64,000 nucleotides of DNA from Pelomonas sp. Root1237 (GTDB taxonomy: Bacteria > Pseudomonadota > Gammaproteobacteria > Burkholderiales > Burkholderiaceae_C): assembly GCF_001425055.1 (NCBI RefSeq), contig NZ_LMDK01000022.1:62001-126000 (forward strand), read 5' to 3'. The number at the start of each line of letters is the position of its first letter. The stretch's first letter is position 1. Below are positions 16,906 to 25,327 of this stretch, in pieces. Both the position numbers and the translations under genes were made by a program. The notes beneath the pieces were generated by a model. That model was not told where the DNA came from. It saw nothing but the letters and a program-made list of their open reading frames with translations, and searched no databases.

Positions 16906-17880
16906 ATGCCCCGTTCCATCATCAGCGTCGCCCGGCTCGGCACCCCCTGGGAAACCATCGACCCGTTTCTCGTCTGCGCCTATCACCTCGACCACTATCC
17001 ACCTGGGAACGCCGACTTGGGACCGGTTGAGCCACCACCTGCCGATACAGGTGCCGGAAAGCCCTGGCGCATGTACTTCGGGCAGACGGTGCCAGGCTTC
17101 CCTGCCCACCCGCATCGCGGCTTCGAGACCATCACCATCGTCCGCCAGGGCGTGGTCGACCACTCGGACTCACTGGGCGCCACAGCCCGGTATGGCGCGG
17201 GCGATGTGCAGTGGCTGACTGCGGGGCGTGGTGTCGTGCATGCGGAGATGTTCCCTTTGCTGGACCCCCTCGAGCCGAACACGCTGGAGCTGTTTCAGAT
17301 ATGGCTGAACCTGCCGGCGCGCGACAAGATGGCTGAGCCCAGCTTCAAGATGTTCTGGGCCGAGGACATCCCGAGGCATGTTGAAGCCGGCGTCGACGTC
17401 ACATGCATCGTCGGCGCCTTGCACGGAGTGCACATGCAACAGCCGCCGTCACCGCCTTCAAGGTCATGGGCGTCAGACCCTAGTTCAAACTTGGCCGTGT
17501 GGACGTTGAAGATGGCGCCGGGTGCGAGGTGGCAGCTACCGCCTGCCTTGGGTAGTGGCACGCGCAGGCAGCTCCTCTTCTTCAAGGGCTCCACGCTGAC
17601 CATCGACGGTGAGTGCGTCGACGCGCGTTCTGCTATCGAGGTCGACTGCTCCGCCGTGGTCGAGCTTGTAAATGGGTCCAAGGAAGCCGAGGTACTGCTG
17701 CTCCAAGGCCGCTCGATTGAAGAACCCGTCGTGCGGCACGGGCCGTTCGTGATGACCACGCTAGACGAAATCCGACGTGCCTACGAAGACTACCGACACA
17801 CCCGGTTTGGAGATTGGGCTTGGGGCGTCTACGACCCGAACCATGGCTCGAAGCGGGGAAGGTTCGCTTCAACCGATTGA
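16906..17880 (+). CDS. Pirin-family protein
   Basis: A 324-residue bicupin of the pirin family. The metal-binding cluster is visible as PAHPHRGFET (two His) and GRGVVHAEM (His and Glu), the set used by pirins with quercetin dioxygenase activity. A second cupin domain occupies about residues 180-290. It is the last gene of the LysR-linked stress unit, 45 bp after the reductase. The ATG at 16906 gives the natural N-terminus; a TTG two codons upstream is also possible. Enzymatic or regulatory function is undetermined. Confidence 0.88.
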   Translation: MPRSIISVARLGTPWETIDPFLVCAYHLDHYPPGNADLGPVEPPPADTGAGKPWRMYFGQTVPGFPAHPHRGFETITIVRQGVVDHSDSLGATARYGAGDVQWLTAGRGVVHAEMFPLLDPLEPNTLELFQIWLNLPARDKMAEPSFKMFWAEDIPRHVEAGVDVTCIVGALHGVHMQQPPSPPSRSWASDPSSNLAVWTLKMAPGARWQLPPALGSGTRRQLLFFKGSTLTIDGECVDARSAIEVDCSAVVELVNGSKEAEVLLLQGRSIEEPVVRHGPFVMTTLDEIRRAYEDYRHTRFGDWAWGVYDPNHGSKRGRFASTD

Positions 17881-18478
17881 CTTTCGAGGACCGTGGTCAA
17901 GCGACTGCTCCCATGGGCGAAGCTGCCGGTCGGTGCCAGCAGCGCTCAACGACCGGTCCGGACGGCTGCTGTCGCTGCTGCATTGGCATGTGAATGACTC
18001 AGCTCAGCCTGATGCCAAAGTTCGGCGGACTACTGCTTCGCAGCGGTTGCCGTCGTTCGACGATGGCAACCATGCGACGGCTTTGCGCCCTAAGCGGAAG
18101 GTCGAGATCGACGCTCAAGGGCGGCACTGCAGCGGGTGCAGTCTTCCGATCCAGGTTGCCAGGTTCACGCTCCCGGACACGAACCAGCAGCGATGGCCGC
18201 TGTCGGGGAGCGCCCCGGAATAGGTGTGGCACTTGAGCGAGGGATGAGTGCGCCTGCGATGCGGCTGGAGGCTGCCGCAGGAGCAGAATTCGCGGCCTGC
18301 GAGGCGCTGATCGCCCGCAATCGCTCCGCCACTTCCAGATCACGACGAGTTCGCGCCCTCATCGACCGTCGTGTACGGGGTTTTGCAGACCTTCCCTAGC
18401 AGGTCGATGGTCGAACGTCACGCCGTCAAAAGGGGCAGGCGGAGAGGCACGGAGCCGCCGCCTCCACGGCACTAGCGC
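17881..18478. other. 598-bp gene-free region with repeat fragments
   Basis: No open frame here has a ribosome site and recognisable protein sequence. It contains two dispersed repeat fragments: 17980-18016 (GAATGACTCAGCTCAGCCTG core) resembling 21534-21570, and 18150-18187 resembling 13694-13731. It lies between convergent pirin and lipoprotein genes. It is best read as decayed intergenic or former mobile sequence. Confidence 0.5.
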
Positions 18479-21268
18479 TTACACGCCCACTCCGATCAGG
18501 TTGACTGTCGGAGCCGTGCCGTTGCTGAGGCTCAGGCCCAGTTGCCTCGAGTAGGGCTGCGCCGCAGTGGGACGAAAGCGGATGCGGAAAGTGCACGAAC
18601 CGCCGTTAGCCGCCAGTGTGCCGCTGGTGCAGGTGTTCTCGTAGAGCTCCCAGTTGGCCGGCGCCGTGACGCTAACGCCAGTGGCCACCGTCGTGGTGCT
18701 GGTGTTCTTCAGCGTGAACACGTCCGATCCGGTGCCTGAGCCGATCACCTGATTACCCCAGTTGATGGTGGGGTAGTCGGTCAGGCCGGCGACGTAGAGG
18801 TGCAAGCTCGCCTGCACGCCCACTCCGATCAGGTTGACTGTCGGAGCCGTGCCGTTGCTGAGGCTCAGGCCCAGTTGCCCCGAGTAGGGCTGCGCCGCAG
18901 TGGGATGAAAGCGGATGCGGAAAGTGCACGAACCGCCGTTAGCCGCCAGTGTGCCGCTGGTGCAGGTGTTCTCGTAGAGCTCCCAACTGGCCGGCGCCGT
19001 GACGCTAACGCCAGTGGCCGCCGTCGTGGTGCTGGTGTTCTTCAGCGTGAACATGTCCGATCCGGTGCCTGAGCCGATCACCTGATTACCCCAGTTGATG
19101 GTGGGGTAGTCGGTCAGGCCGGCGACGTACAGGTGCAGCGTCGCCTGCACGCCTACGCCGATCAGGGTGACCGTGGGGGCGGTGCCGTTGTTGAGGGTCA
19201 GCCCCAGCTGTCCCGAGTAGGGCTGCGCCTGGGTCGGCAGGAAGCGGAGGCGGAAGGTGCACGATCCACCGTTGGCCGCCAGCGTGCCGCTGGTGCAGTT
19301 GTTTTCGTAGAGCTGCCAGCCGGCCGGCGCCGTCACGCTGACACCGGTCGCCGCCGCCACCGTGTTCGTGTTTTTCAGTGCGAACAGATCCGAGCCGGTG
19401 GTCGAGTTGAGTTCCTGGTTCAGCCAGTTGACGGTGGGGTAGTCGACCAGGCCGCCGACGTACAGGTGCAGGCTCGCCTGCGCTGCATCGACGGTCAGGT
19501 TCGCGTTGCGCGTGGCCGGTGTATTGAGCGTGTTCTTCGCCGTCGCGGTGCAGGTCAGCGTGCCGACGACGGTCACCGGCACGGGGATGCTGCCACTGGC
19601 GCCAACGCCCGTCGCCGCGAAGCCGTTGGTGCAGCTGACGTCGACCGAGGCGGCGTTCTGGGCGGCCCAGCTGAAGGTCACCGTGTTGCCCGCCCGGATG
19701 CTAGCAACGTCGAAGCTGGCCGAAGTCACTTGCGCCGCCACAACCCCGGTGCCATTCAGGGACACCGGCGCCAAGGCGCCCTTGGCATGGCTGAGCGTCA
19801 GCGCCGCCTGGCGCGCGCCCGTCTGTGCCGGCTGGAACTTGACGCGGAAGCTGCAGCTGCCCTGGGTGCCGAGCATGGTGGCACAGCTGTTGTCGGTGAC
19901 CACCCAGTCGTTGGCGCCTCCGATGGCGAACGCCAGTCCGGTGGCGGCCGTCGAGAGGCTCTTGTTGGTCAACTTGAAGTCGGCATATTCGGGTGCCGCG
20001 CCAATCGTGTGCGCGCCGAGGTCCACGCTGGCCGGGTTCACCCACTTGTCGTAGCTGATCTCCAGGTCGGGGGCCATCCAGGCCTTGAGCACGTTGAACC
20101 AGCCGTAGTTGGCGAGCTGCGGGTTCTCCTGCTGCTCCTGAGCCGTGAAGAAGTCATCCGCGTCCCAGAGGATGATGCCGCCCACGTGTTGCCCCGCGGT
20201 CCATTGCAGCGAGGTGCGGAACACCTCGGCGGGCAGCAGCCGCTCCTTGTAGTCGACCAGGCCGTGGGTCGTCCGGCATATGGTGCGATTGGCATCCGTC
20301 AGCTTGATTTCGTCGTCGGTGATGCCGAGCTTGACGCGGCAGAGGCTGTCGAACTCGCCATCAGAGAACCAGCGCGTGCCGACGAACGGGATGACGGGTA
20401 GCTGCCATTCGCGGGCCAGCTCGAGGGTCTGCGTGTTCTTCGCCTCCCAGAGCGCCTGGTAGTCGGTGTGGTTGGGCGAATAGTCGAAGTACAGGGCCGG
20501 CGCAACGAAATCGACACTGGTGCGCAGTGCGTTCTTCAGCGTGCGGTTGCCTGCCCGGTGCCCTTTGCACAGCTTGTCGCTGTAGGAATCGTTGCTGGCG
20601 TCGGTGTCCTGGTCGATGGCGGGGAGGCAGTCGGCGTTGATGGCGTTCGGCATGCCATACATGCCGAACTGGAGGTTGGCCCGGCACTGCGCGTTCTCGT
20701 TGATGCCTTCGCGCACCCATTTGACGAGCAACTGGTAGTTGTCAAAGTTGAGCCTGGCCTGAGTGATCTTGGCCTGGTCAAGGGTGGTGGCCAGCTCATC
20801 CACCCAGTACTGCATGTGCCACTCGATGTCGATCACCAGGGTGTTGACGCCAGCACTGGGTCCATAGGACGGGCTAGCGCAGAAGTCGCGGCCAATCTGC
20901 CGGACAGCTTCCGCATCGGCATCAACCAATAGCCGGGGCGGAGGCGTGTCCGTGTCCACCCACGTTTCGTGGCCCACCCACTTGGGTTCGTCCAAACGCT
21001 TCTGGGGCCAGACGTAGATCTTGCGGAGCCCGAGGCTGGCTTGGAGGGCGCTCGTGTCCTTGTTGTCATAGACCACGCTGTCGTAGACCGGCACCGATAG
21101 GCCGCCGGTCATGTCGCCCGCAGCCAGCGCGCGTCGCGTAGGTTGCTCGGCGCCGACAGCGGCAGCTTTCGCAGCCAGCGGGGCTTCATAGCCGCCACCG
21201 CCGCAGGCCGTGATCAGACTGCAGCAAGCCACAGCTAACAGCGCACTCGCACGCATCCCATTTTTCAT
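18479..21268 (-). CDS. Large lipoprotein with choice-of-anchor-D-like tandem C-terminal domains
   Basis: A 929-residue exported lipoprotein. The signal peptide ends with the lipobox LITAC, followed by GGGG. Residues about 50-430 form an unrecognised enzyme-like domain (IYVWPQKRLDEPKW, TLVIDIEWHMQYW, APALYFDYSP, GGIILWDADDFF), possibly a TIM-barrel hydrolase. Then comes a choice-of-anchor-D-like beta domain, an Ig-like segment, and three tandem 111-residue domains each starting LHLYV and ending LIGVGV with a conserved Cys pair. The ATG at 21268 has GGAGGG 5 bp upstream. The stop comes exactly at a repeat boundary. It is probably an outer-membrane or surface protein; substrate unknown. Confidence 0.8.
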   Translation of the reverse strand: MKNGMRASALLAVACCSLITACGGGGYEAPLAAKAAAVGAEQPTRRALAAGDMTGGLSVPVYDSVVYDNKDTSALQASLGLRKIYVWPQKRLDEPKWVGHETWVDTDTPPPRLLVDADAEAVRQIGRDFCASPSYGPSAGVNTLVIDIEWHMQYWVDELATTLDQAKITQARLNFDNYQLLVKWVREGINENAQCRANLQFGMYGMPNAINADCLPAIDQDTDASNDSYSDKLCKGHRAGNRTLKNALRTSVDFVAPALYFDYSPNHTDYQALWEAKNTQTLELAREWQLPVIPFVGTRWFSDGEFDSLCRVKLGITDDEIKLTDANRTICRTTHGLVDYKERLLPAEVFRTSLQWTAGQHVGGIILWDADDFFTAQEQQENPQLANYGWFNVLKAWMAPDLEISYDKWVNPASVDLGAHTIGAAPEYADFKLTNKSLSTAATGLAFAIGGANDWVVTDNSCATMLGTQGSCSFRVKFQPAQTGARQAALTLSHAKGALAPVSLNGTGVVAAQVTSASFDVASIRAGNTVTFSWAAQNAASVDVSCTNGFAATGVGASGSIPVPVTVVGTLTCTATAKNTLNTPATRNANLTVDAAQASLHLYVGGLVDYPTVNWLNQELNSTTGSDLFALKNTNTVAAATGVSVTAPAGWQLYENNCTSGTLAANGGSCTFRLRFLPTQAQPYSGQLGLTLNNGTAPTVTLIGVGVQATLHLYVAGLTDYPTINWGNQVIGSGTGSDMFTLKNTSTTTAATGVSVTAPASWELYENTCTSGTLAANGGSCTFRIRFHPTAAQPYSGQLGLSLSNGTAPTVNLIGVGVQASLHLYVAGLTDYPTINWGNQVIGSGTGSDVFTLKNTSTTTVATGVSVTAPANWELYENTCTSGTLAANGGSCTFRIRFRPTAAQPYSRQLGLSLSNGTAPTVNLIGVGV
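18482..19480 (-). repeat. Three tandem 333-bp coding repeats
   Basis: The period is exactly 333 bp: the ACGCC(C/T)AC junction recurs at 18482, 18815 and 19148. The two units nearest the 3' end (18482-18814 and 18815-19147) are almost identical in DNA, while the third is more diverged. This indicates a recent duplication on top of an older one, inside the lipoprotein gene. Confidence 0.85.
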
Positions 21269-21701
21269 GGACCCTCCCCTGTTGAGATTCGCAATCAAGC
21301 CCGGCCGCATCACGTGCGTAGGGCGTACTCTTTGGCGCGCGATTGTAGGCAAAACCATCCGATCAATAGCAAGCCTGCTACAGCGGGAGCGGATAGGTTG
21401 TGACCTTGATCAAAACGGGTGTTGGTACCAGTGCGTGGTCTGCCCCGCGGTCGAGCGACCGGTTCCCTGCTTGAAGCCGCCGGGCGGGGCCAGCGGCACC
21501 CAATGACGGGTTTTCGTGGATGTTGCCGCTCGTGCATCGGCCCACGAATGACTCAGATCAGCCTGAAGCCGCCACCGCAGACTCCACGTCCCACGTCGCC
21601 TTAACTTTCACCTCACCTTCCCCTCATCGAGCCCTCACCTCCCCTCCCTAGAGTCCACGGCAACGGCTGCGCCGCAGCCCGCCCCTAGAGGAGAGTTCTC
21701 G
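21269..21701. other. 433-bp gene-free region upstream of the Do protease
   Basis: This divergent region separates the lipoprotein and protease genes. It contains a dispersed repeat fragment at 21534-21570 (GAATGACTCAGATCAGCCTG core). It also holds two direct repeats, CCTCACCTTCCCCTC (21611-21625) and CCTCACCTCCCCTCC (21633-21647), 22 bp apart, which could be a tandem response-regulator site for the protease. No gene is seen. Confidence 0.45.
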
Positions 21702-23228
21702 ATGACCCAGACCGCCAAGATGACGGTGACTGCCGCGGCCGCTGCGCTGCTGGCTGCCGGTGTGACGCTGACCACCACGGCTTCGGGGTGGACCTTGCCC
21801 GGGTTTCACAAGGCGCCCGCCGCAGCGGCCACCGACGCGACGCCCGGCGGCGCCGCCCCGACCACCGTGGCCCTCGCTGCGGCCACCACACCGGCACCCG
21901 CCGTGGCCCTTCCCCCCGCCCAGTTGCCCAACTACCGCGCCATCGTGCAGACCCAGGGCCCGGCCGTGGTCGGCATCACCGTGGCCGGCCTGCACAAGGT
22001 GGGCAATGACGACGGCGACGAAGGCCCCGTCGCGCGGGGTGACGATGACCCCTTCTTCCGCTTCTTCCGCGGCATCCCCGGGCTGCGCATGCCGCAGCAG
22101 GGGCCGCAACCCTTCCGCGGCCAGGGCTCCGGTTTCATCATCAGCAGCGACGGTGTCGTGCTGACCAACGCCCACGTCGTGCGCGACGCCAAGCAGGTCA
22201 CCGTCAAGCTCAGCGACCGCCGGGAGTTCTCGGCCAAGGTGCTGGGCAGCGACCCGGCCACCGACATCGCCGTGCTCAAGCTCGACGCCAAGGGCCTGCC
22301 CACCGTGCAGCTGGGCGACCCCAAGCAGGTGCAGGTCGGCGACTATGTGCTGGCCATCGGCGCGCCCTATGGCTTCGAGCAGACGGCCACGCAGGGCATC
22401 GTCAGCGCCAAGGGTCGCTCGCTGCCCGGCGACAGCGTCGTGCCCTTCATCCAGACCGACGCGGCCGTGAACCCGGGCAACTCGGGCGGCCCGCTGTTCG
22501 ACGCGGCCGGCCGTGTCGTCGGCGTCAACGCGCAGATCTTCTCGCAGAGCGGCGGCTTCCAGGGCCTGGCCTTCTCCATCCCGGTGGACGTGGCGCTGAA
22601 GGTCAAGGACCAGATCGTTGCCCACGGCAAGGTCGAGCATGCGCGACTGGGCGTCACGCTGCAGGACCTGTCGGCGCCGCTGGCCTCGTCCTTCGGCCTG
22701 GGTGTACCCGACGGCGCCCTGGTCTCCAGCGTGCAGCCCGAAAGCGCCGCCGCCAAGGCCGGGCTGAAGGCGGGTGACGTCATCACGGCCATTGACGGCG
22801 AGCCGGTGCGCGTGGCGGGCGACGTTTCCAGCCGCGTCGGCCTGGCCCGCCCCGGCGACAAGCTCAAGCTGGAGCTGTGGCGCGACAAGTCCCGCGTCAG
22901 CGAGACCGTCAGCCTGGGCCGCGCCGACAAGGACGCACAGGAAGCCAGCGCCACGCCCCAGGGCGGCTCGCTGGGCCTGGCGCTGCGTCCGCTGGAGCGC
23001 CAGGAGCTGCGCGGCTCGGGGCTGGACCATGGCCTGCTGATCGAAGGCGTGACCGGCCCGGCCCAGCTGGCCGGCGTGCAGCCCGGCGACGTGCTGCTGG
23101 CCCTGAACGGCAAGCCGGTGCAGAACGTGGAGCAGGTGCGCGACGCGCTGAAGGGCAAGCCGGCCTCGGTGGCCTTGCTGGTGGCGCGTGACGGCCAGCA
23201 GATCTTTGTGCCGGTGCGACTCGGCTGA
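21702..23228 (+). CDS. Do-family (DegP/HtrA-like) periplasmic serine protease
   Basis: A 508-residue envelope quality-control protease. The N-terminal about 28 residues are hydrophobic (signal or anchor), followed by an Ala/Pro-rich linker. The trypsin-like domain has the triad His158 (TNAHVV), Asp188 (ATDIAVLKL) and Ser261 (NPGNSGGPLF). Two PDZ domains follow, at about 290-390 and 410-505. The ATG at 21702 has an AGAGGAGAG ribosome site. A rho-independent terminator lies 40 bp downstream, so it appears monocistronic. Such enzymes degrade or refold misfolded periplasmic proteins; the exact paralogue (DegP, DegQ, MucD) is not resolved. Confidence 0.93.
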   Translation: MTQTAKMTVTAAAAALLAAGVTLTTTASGWTLPGFHKAPAAAATDATPGGAAPTTVALAAATTPAPAVALPPAQLPNYRAIVQTQGPAVVGITVAGLHKVGNDDGDEGPVARGDDDPFFRFFRGIPGLRMPQQGPQPFRGQGSGFIISSDGVVLTNAHVVRDAKQVTVKLSDRREFSAKVLGSDPATDIAVLKLDAKGLPTVQLGDPKQVQVGDYVLAIGAPYGFEQTATQGIVSAKGRSLPGDSVVPFIQTDAAVNPGNSGGPLFDAAGRVVGVNAQIFSQSGGFQGLAFSIPVDVALKVKDQIVAHGKVEHARLGVTLQDLSAPLASSFGLGVPDGALVSSVQPESAAAKAGLKAGDVITAIDGEPVRVAGDVSSRVGLARPGDKLKLELWRDKSRVSETVSLGRADKDAQEASATPQGGSLGLALRPLERQELRGSGLDHGLLIEGVTGPAQLAGVQPGDVLLALNGKPVQNVEQVRDALKGKPASVALLVARDGQQIFVPVRLG

Positions 23229-23269
23229 CACATCTCGACGGCAGGGTGGCAGGCGCCACTCCGCACCTG

Positions 23270-23300
23270 GCCCGCGGCTCATCTGCCGCGGGCTTTTTTT
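23270..23300 (+). terminator. Rho-independent terminator after the Do protease
   Basis: GCCCGCGGC (23270-23278) pairs perfectly with GCCGCGGGC (23285-23293) around a 6-base loop and is followed by seven T residues. Confidence 0.9.
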
Positions 23301-23404
23301 CATCAGCGCTCCAGCCGGTGAAAACTCACGCGGCCGCCTGCCGGCCGGCCGGTTGCGCTAGGCTGCGTGTCATCTCACCGACTGCGGAGACCGCCCTGGA
23401 GATC

Positions 23405-23773
23405 TTGCTTGAACTGCTGCTCGAACTGATCTTCCAGGTCTTCGGCGAACTGCTCGTCGAACTCGGCCTGCATGCCGTGGCCGAGCCTTTTCGCAAGCAG
23501 CCCAGCGTCTGGGTGGCCGTGCTCGGCTATGTGCTGCTGGGCGGCATCGTCGGCGCGCTGAGCCTGTGGCTGATGCCCCAGCACCTGACGCGCGATGGCT
23601 GGCCCCGCCTGGCCAACCTCGTCGTCACGCCCGTGATCGCCGGTTTCGCAATGACGCTGATGGGCCTCTGGCGCGCGCGCCGCGGCGACCCGGTGCTGCG
23701 CATCGACCGCTTCGCCTACGGCTATCTGTTCGCACTGACGGTCGCCGTCGTGCGCTACAACTTCGCAAGCTGA
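23405..23773 (+). CDS. Small membrane protein of unknown function
   Basis: About 122 residues from a TTG at 23405. A leucine/glutamate-rich helix comes first (LELLLELIFQVFGELLVELG), then three hydrophobic segments: VWVAVLGYVLLGGIVGAL, a central one beginning LANLVVTPVIAGFAMTL, and YGYLFALTVAVVRY. Conserved-looking charged residues (RIDRF) precede the last helix. The start is uncertain: no ATG is available, GGAG lies close to the TTG, and a CTG at 23396 is possible. It is 6 bp upstream of the next gene, so the two may be coupled. I do not recognise the family. Confidence 0.6.
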   Translation: MLELLLELIFQVFGELLVELGLHAVAEPFRKQPSVWVAVLGYVLLGGIVGALSLWLMPQHLTRDGWPRLANLVVTPVIAGFAMTLMGLWRARRGDPVLRIDRFAYGYLFALTVAVVRYNFAS

Positions 23774-23779
23774 GCCGCC

Positions 23780-24658
23780 ATGGACGCCATTCGCTGGGTT
23801 CTCATCCTCATCGCGATTGGCGCTGCAGCTGCCGCCGCCCTGTGGCTGGGGCTGAGCGCGCCGCCCGCAGGCCCGGCCTCGCCCTCCCAGCCCACGACCG
23901 TCGTGGCCCAGCCCGCCGCGCCGCCCCTGGCGGCTTCGGCAGCCTCGACAACCACCCGCGCGGTGGCGCGCGCCGCCTCCGCAACGGCTTCGCCGACACC
24001 CACCTCCGCAAGGCCGGCCGCACCGCGCATCGGCTCGGAAGGGTACGGCCCGCACATCGATCGTGCGATGGCCGGCGACGATGCGGCGGCCGCCTGGGAG
24101 GCGGTGCGCTGGCTGCGGCTTTGCGCGTCGAACGAGACGCGGCGCAACAGCTTCGAGACCGTCCGCAACCAGGGGATATCGCCGGAAATGATGACCCAGA
24201 TGATGGTGGAGGCCGATGCCGAGTCGAGGCGCTGCCAGACCGTGACCGCCCAGCACCGCGTGATGCTGCCGGAACTGGCCTCACGGGCGGTGCGGGCCGG
24301 CGTGGCCGAGGCGGCCTCGGCCTTTGCCGCCGCGACCTTCCCCGGCGACCTGACCGCCGCGCAGCGCCAGCAGGTGGCCGAAGCGATGCGGCGTGACGCG
24401 CTCGCCGGTGACGGGCTCAGCCTCATCAATGCGGCGACGTCCAACCCCGCGTGGGGACTGAGCGACGCCGAGCGTTTGAGCTTTCTGATGGCCTACGCCG
24501 AACTGCCCGATCACCCTGAGGCCAAGGGCATGGCCAAGTCGCTGCTGGAGCGGGGTGCGCTTCACCTGGCCGCGCCGCCCACACCGCAGCAGATGGCCGC
24601 GGCCAGAGAGGCGGCGCAACAGATCCTTGCGCGCAGGCATGCTGGCGGCAAGCCCTGA
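23780..24658 (+). CDS. Unknown membrane-anchored protein
   Basis: A 292-residue protein with one N-terminal transmembrane helix (about residues 6-26), an Ala/Pro/Thr-rich linker to about residue 85, and a helical domain to the end (for example AWEAVRWLRLCASNETRRNS and SRRCQTVTAQHRVMLPELAS). Two Cys residues in these segments could pair. It is probably periplasmic or held at the membrane. It follows the small membrane protein by 6 bp. No family is recognised and no function can be assigned. Confidence 0.65.
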   Translation: MDAIRWVLILIAIGAAAAAALWLGLSAPPAGPASPSQPTTVVAQPAAPPLAASAASTTTRAVARAASATASPTPTSARPAAPRIGSEGYGPHIDRAMAGDDAAAAWEAVRWLRLCASNETRRNSFETVRNQGISPEMMTQMMVEADAESRRCQTVTAQHRVMLPELASRAVRAGVAEAASAFAAATFPGDLTAAQRQQVAEAMRRDALAGDGLSLINAATSNPAWGLSDAERLSFLMAYAELPDHPEAKGMAKSLLERGALHLAAPPTPQQMAAAREAAQQILARRHAGGKP

Positions 24659-24664
24659 GGTCGC

Positions 24665-25288
24665 TCAAGGCATGCCGTTGTCCACGTAGTCGGCAAACCC
24701 CGGCCGCGCGCTCAAGCGCTGCAGCCAGGCCTCCACCGCCGGCAGTTCCACGCGCTCGATCGGCGCGTTCTTCCAGCGCTGGGCCGACAGGCCGAGCACG
24801 ACGTCGGCCAGCGTGAACTCAGGCCCGGTCACGAAGGCGCCCGTCTTGGCGAGCTGCACTTCCAGCATGCCCATGTGCTTGTTCCAGTTCGCCACGCCTG
24901 CAGTGATGGCCTCGGGCGTGGCCGGCTGGCCGCGCACCAGCGCCATGAAGGCGACGCGCCAGCTGTTGTTCAGCTCGCCGGCCTGCCAGTCCATCCACTG
25001 CTCGACCCTGGCGCGCGCCTGCGGCTCGGTCGGCAGCAGCGTGGTTGCGTAGAGCTTGGTGGCGAGATAGCGGCAGATGGCATTGCTCTCCCACAGCACG
25101 AAGTCACCATCGATGAGCACGGGTATCAGGCCGTTGGGGTTCATCGCCAGATAGCCCGGCTCCTGCGGCGAGCGAAAACCCGCCCCCCAGTCCTCGCGGT
25201 CGAGCTCGAGATCGAGCTGCGCGGCGGTCCACATGACCTTGCGGACGTTGATGGAGGTGAGGCGGCCGAGGAGACGGAGAGCAGGCAT
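24665..25288 (-). CDS. Glutathione S-transferase family protein
   Basis: A 207-residue cytosolic GST. The N-terminal thioredoxin-like domain includes SINVRKVMWTAAQL, LAMNPNGLIPVLIDGDFVLW with the cis-proline, and ESNAICRYLA, the glutamate-serine pair that holds glutathione. The helical C-terminal domain includes FTLADVVLGLSAQRW. The catalytic serine is probably in the LTSINVRK segment. It stands alone, convergent with the preceding unknown gene. Substrate unknown. Confidence 0.9.
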   Translation of the reverse strand: MPALRLLGRLTSINVRKVMWTAAQLDLELDREDWGAGFRSPQEPGYLAMNPNGLIPVLIDGDFVLWESNAICRYLATKLYATTLLPTEPQARARVEQWMDWQAGELNNSWRVAFMALVRGQPATPEAITAGVANWNKHMGMLEVQLAKTGAFVTGPEFTLADVVLGLSAQRWKNAPIERVELPAVEAWLQRLSARPGFADYVDNGMP

Positions 25289-25327
25289 GGGAGATGCGGG
25301 CGAGTCAACGGAGCCTGCAGTGTCGGT

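Noticed and set aside
18482-19480. Possible CRISPR array
   Set aside because: The repeats are 333 bp, contiguous and in frame within a protein gene, with no short spacers.
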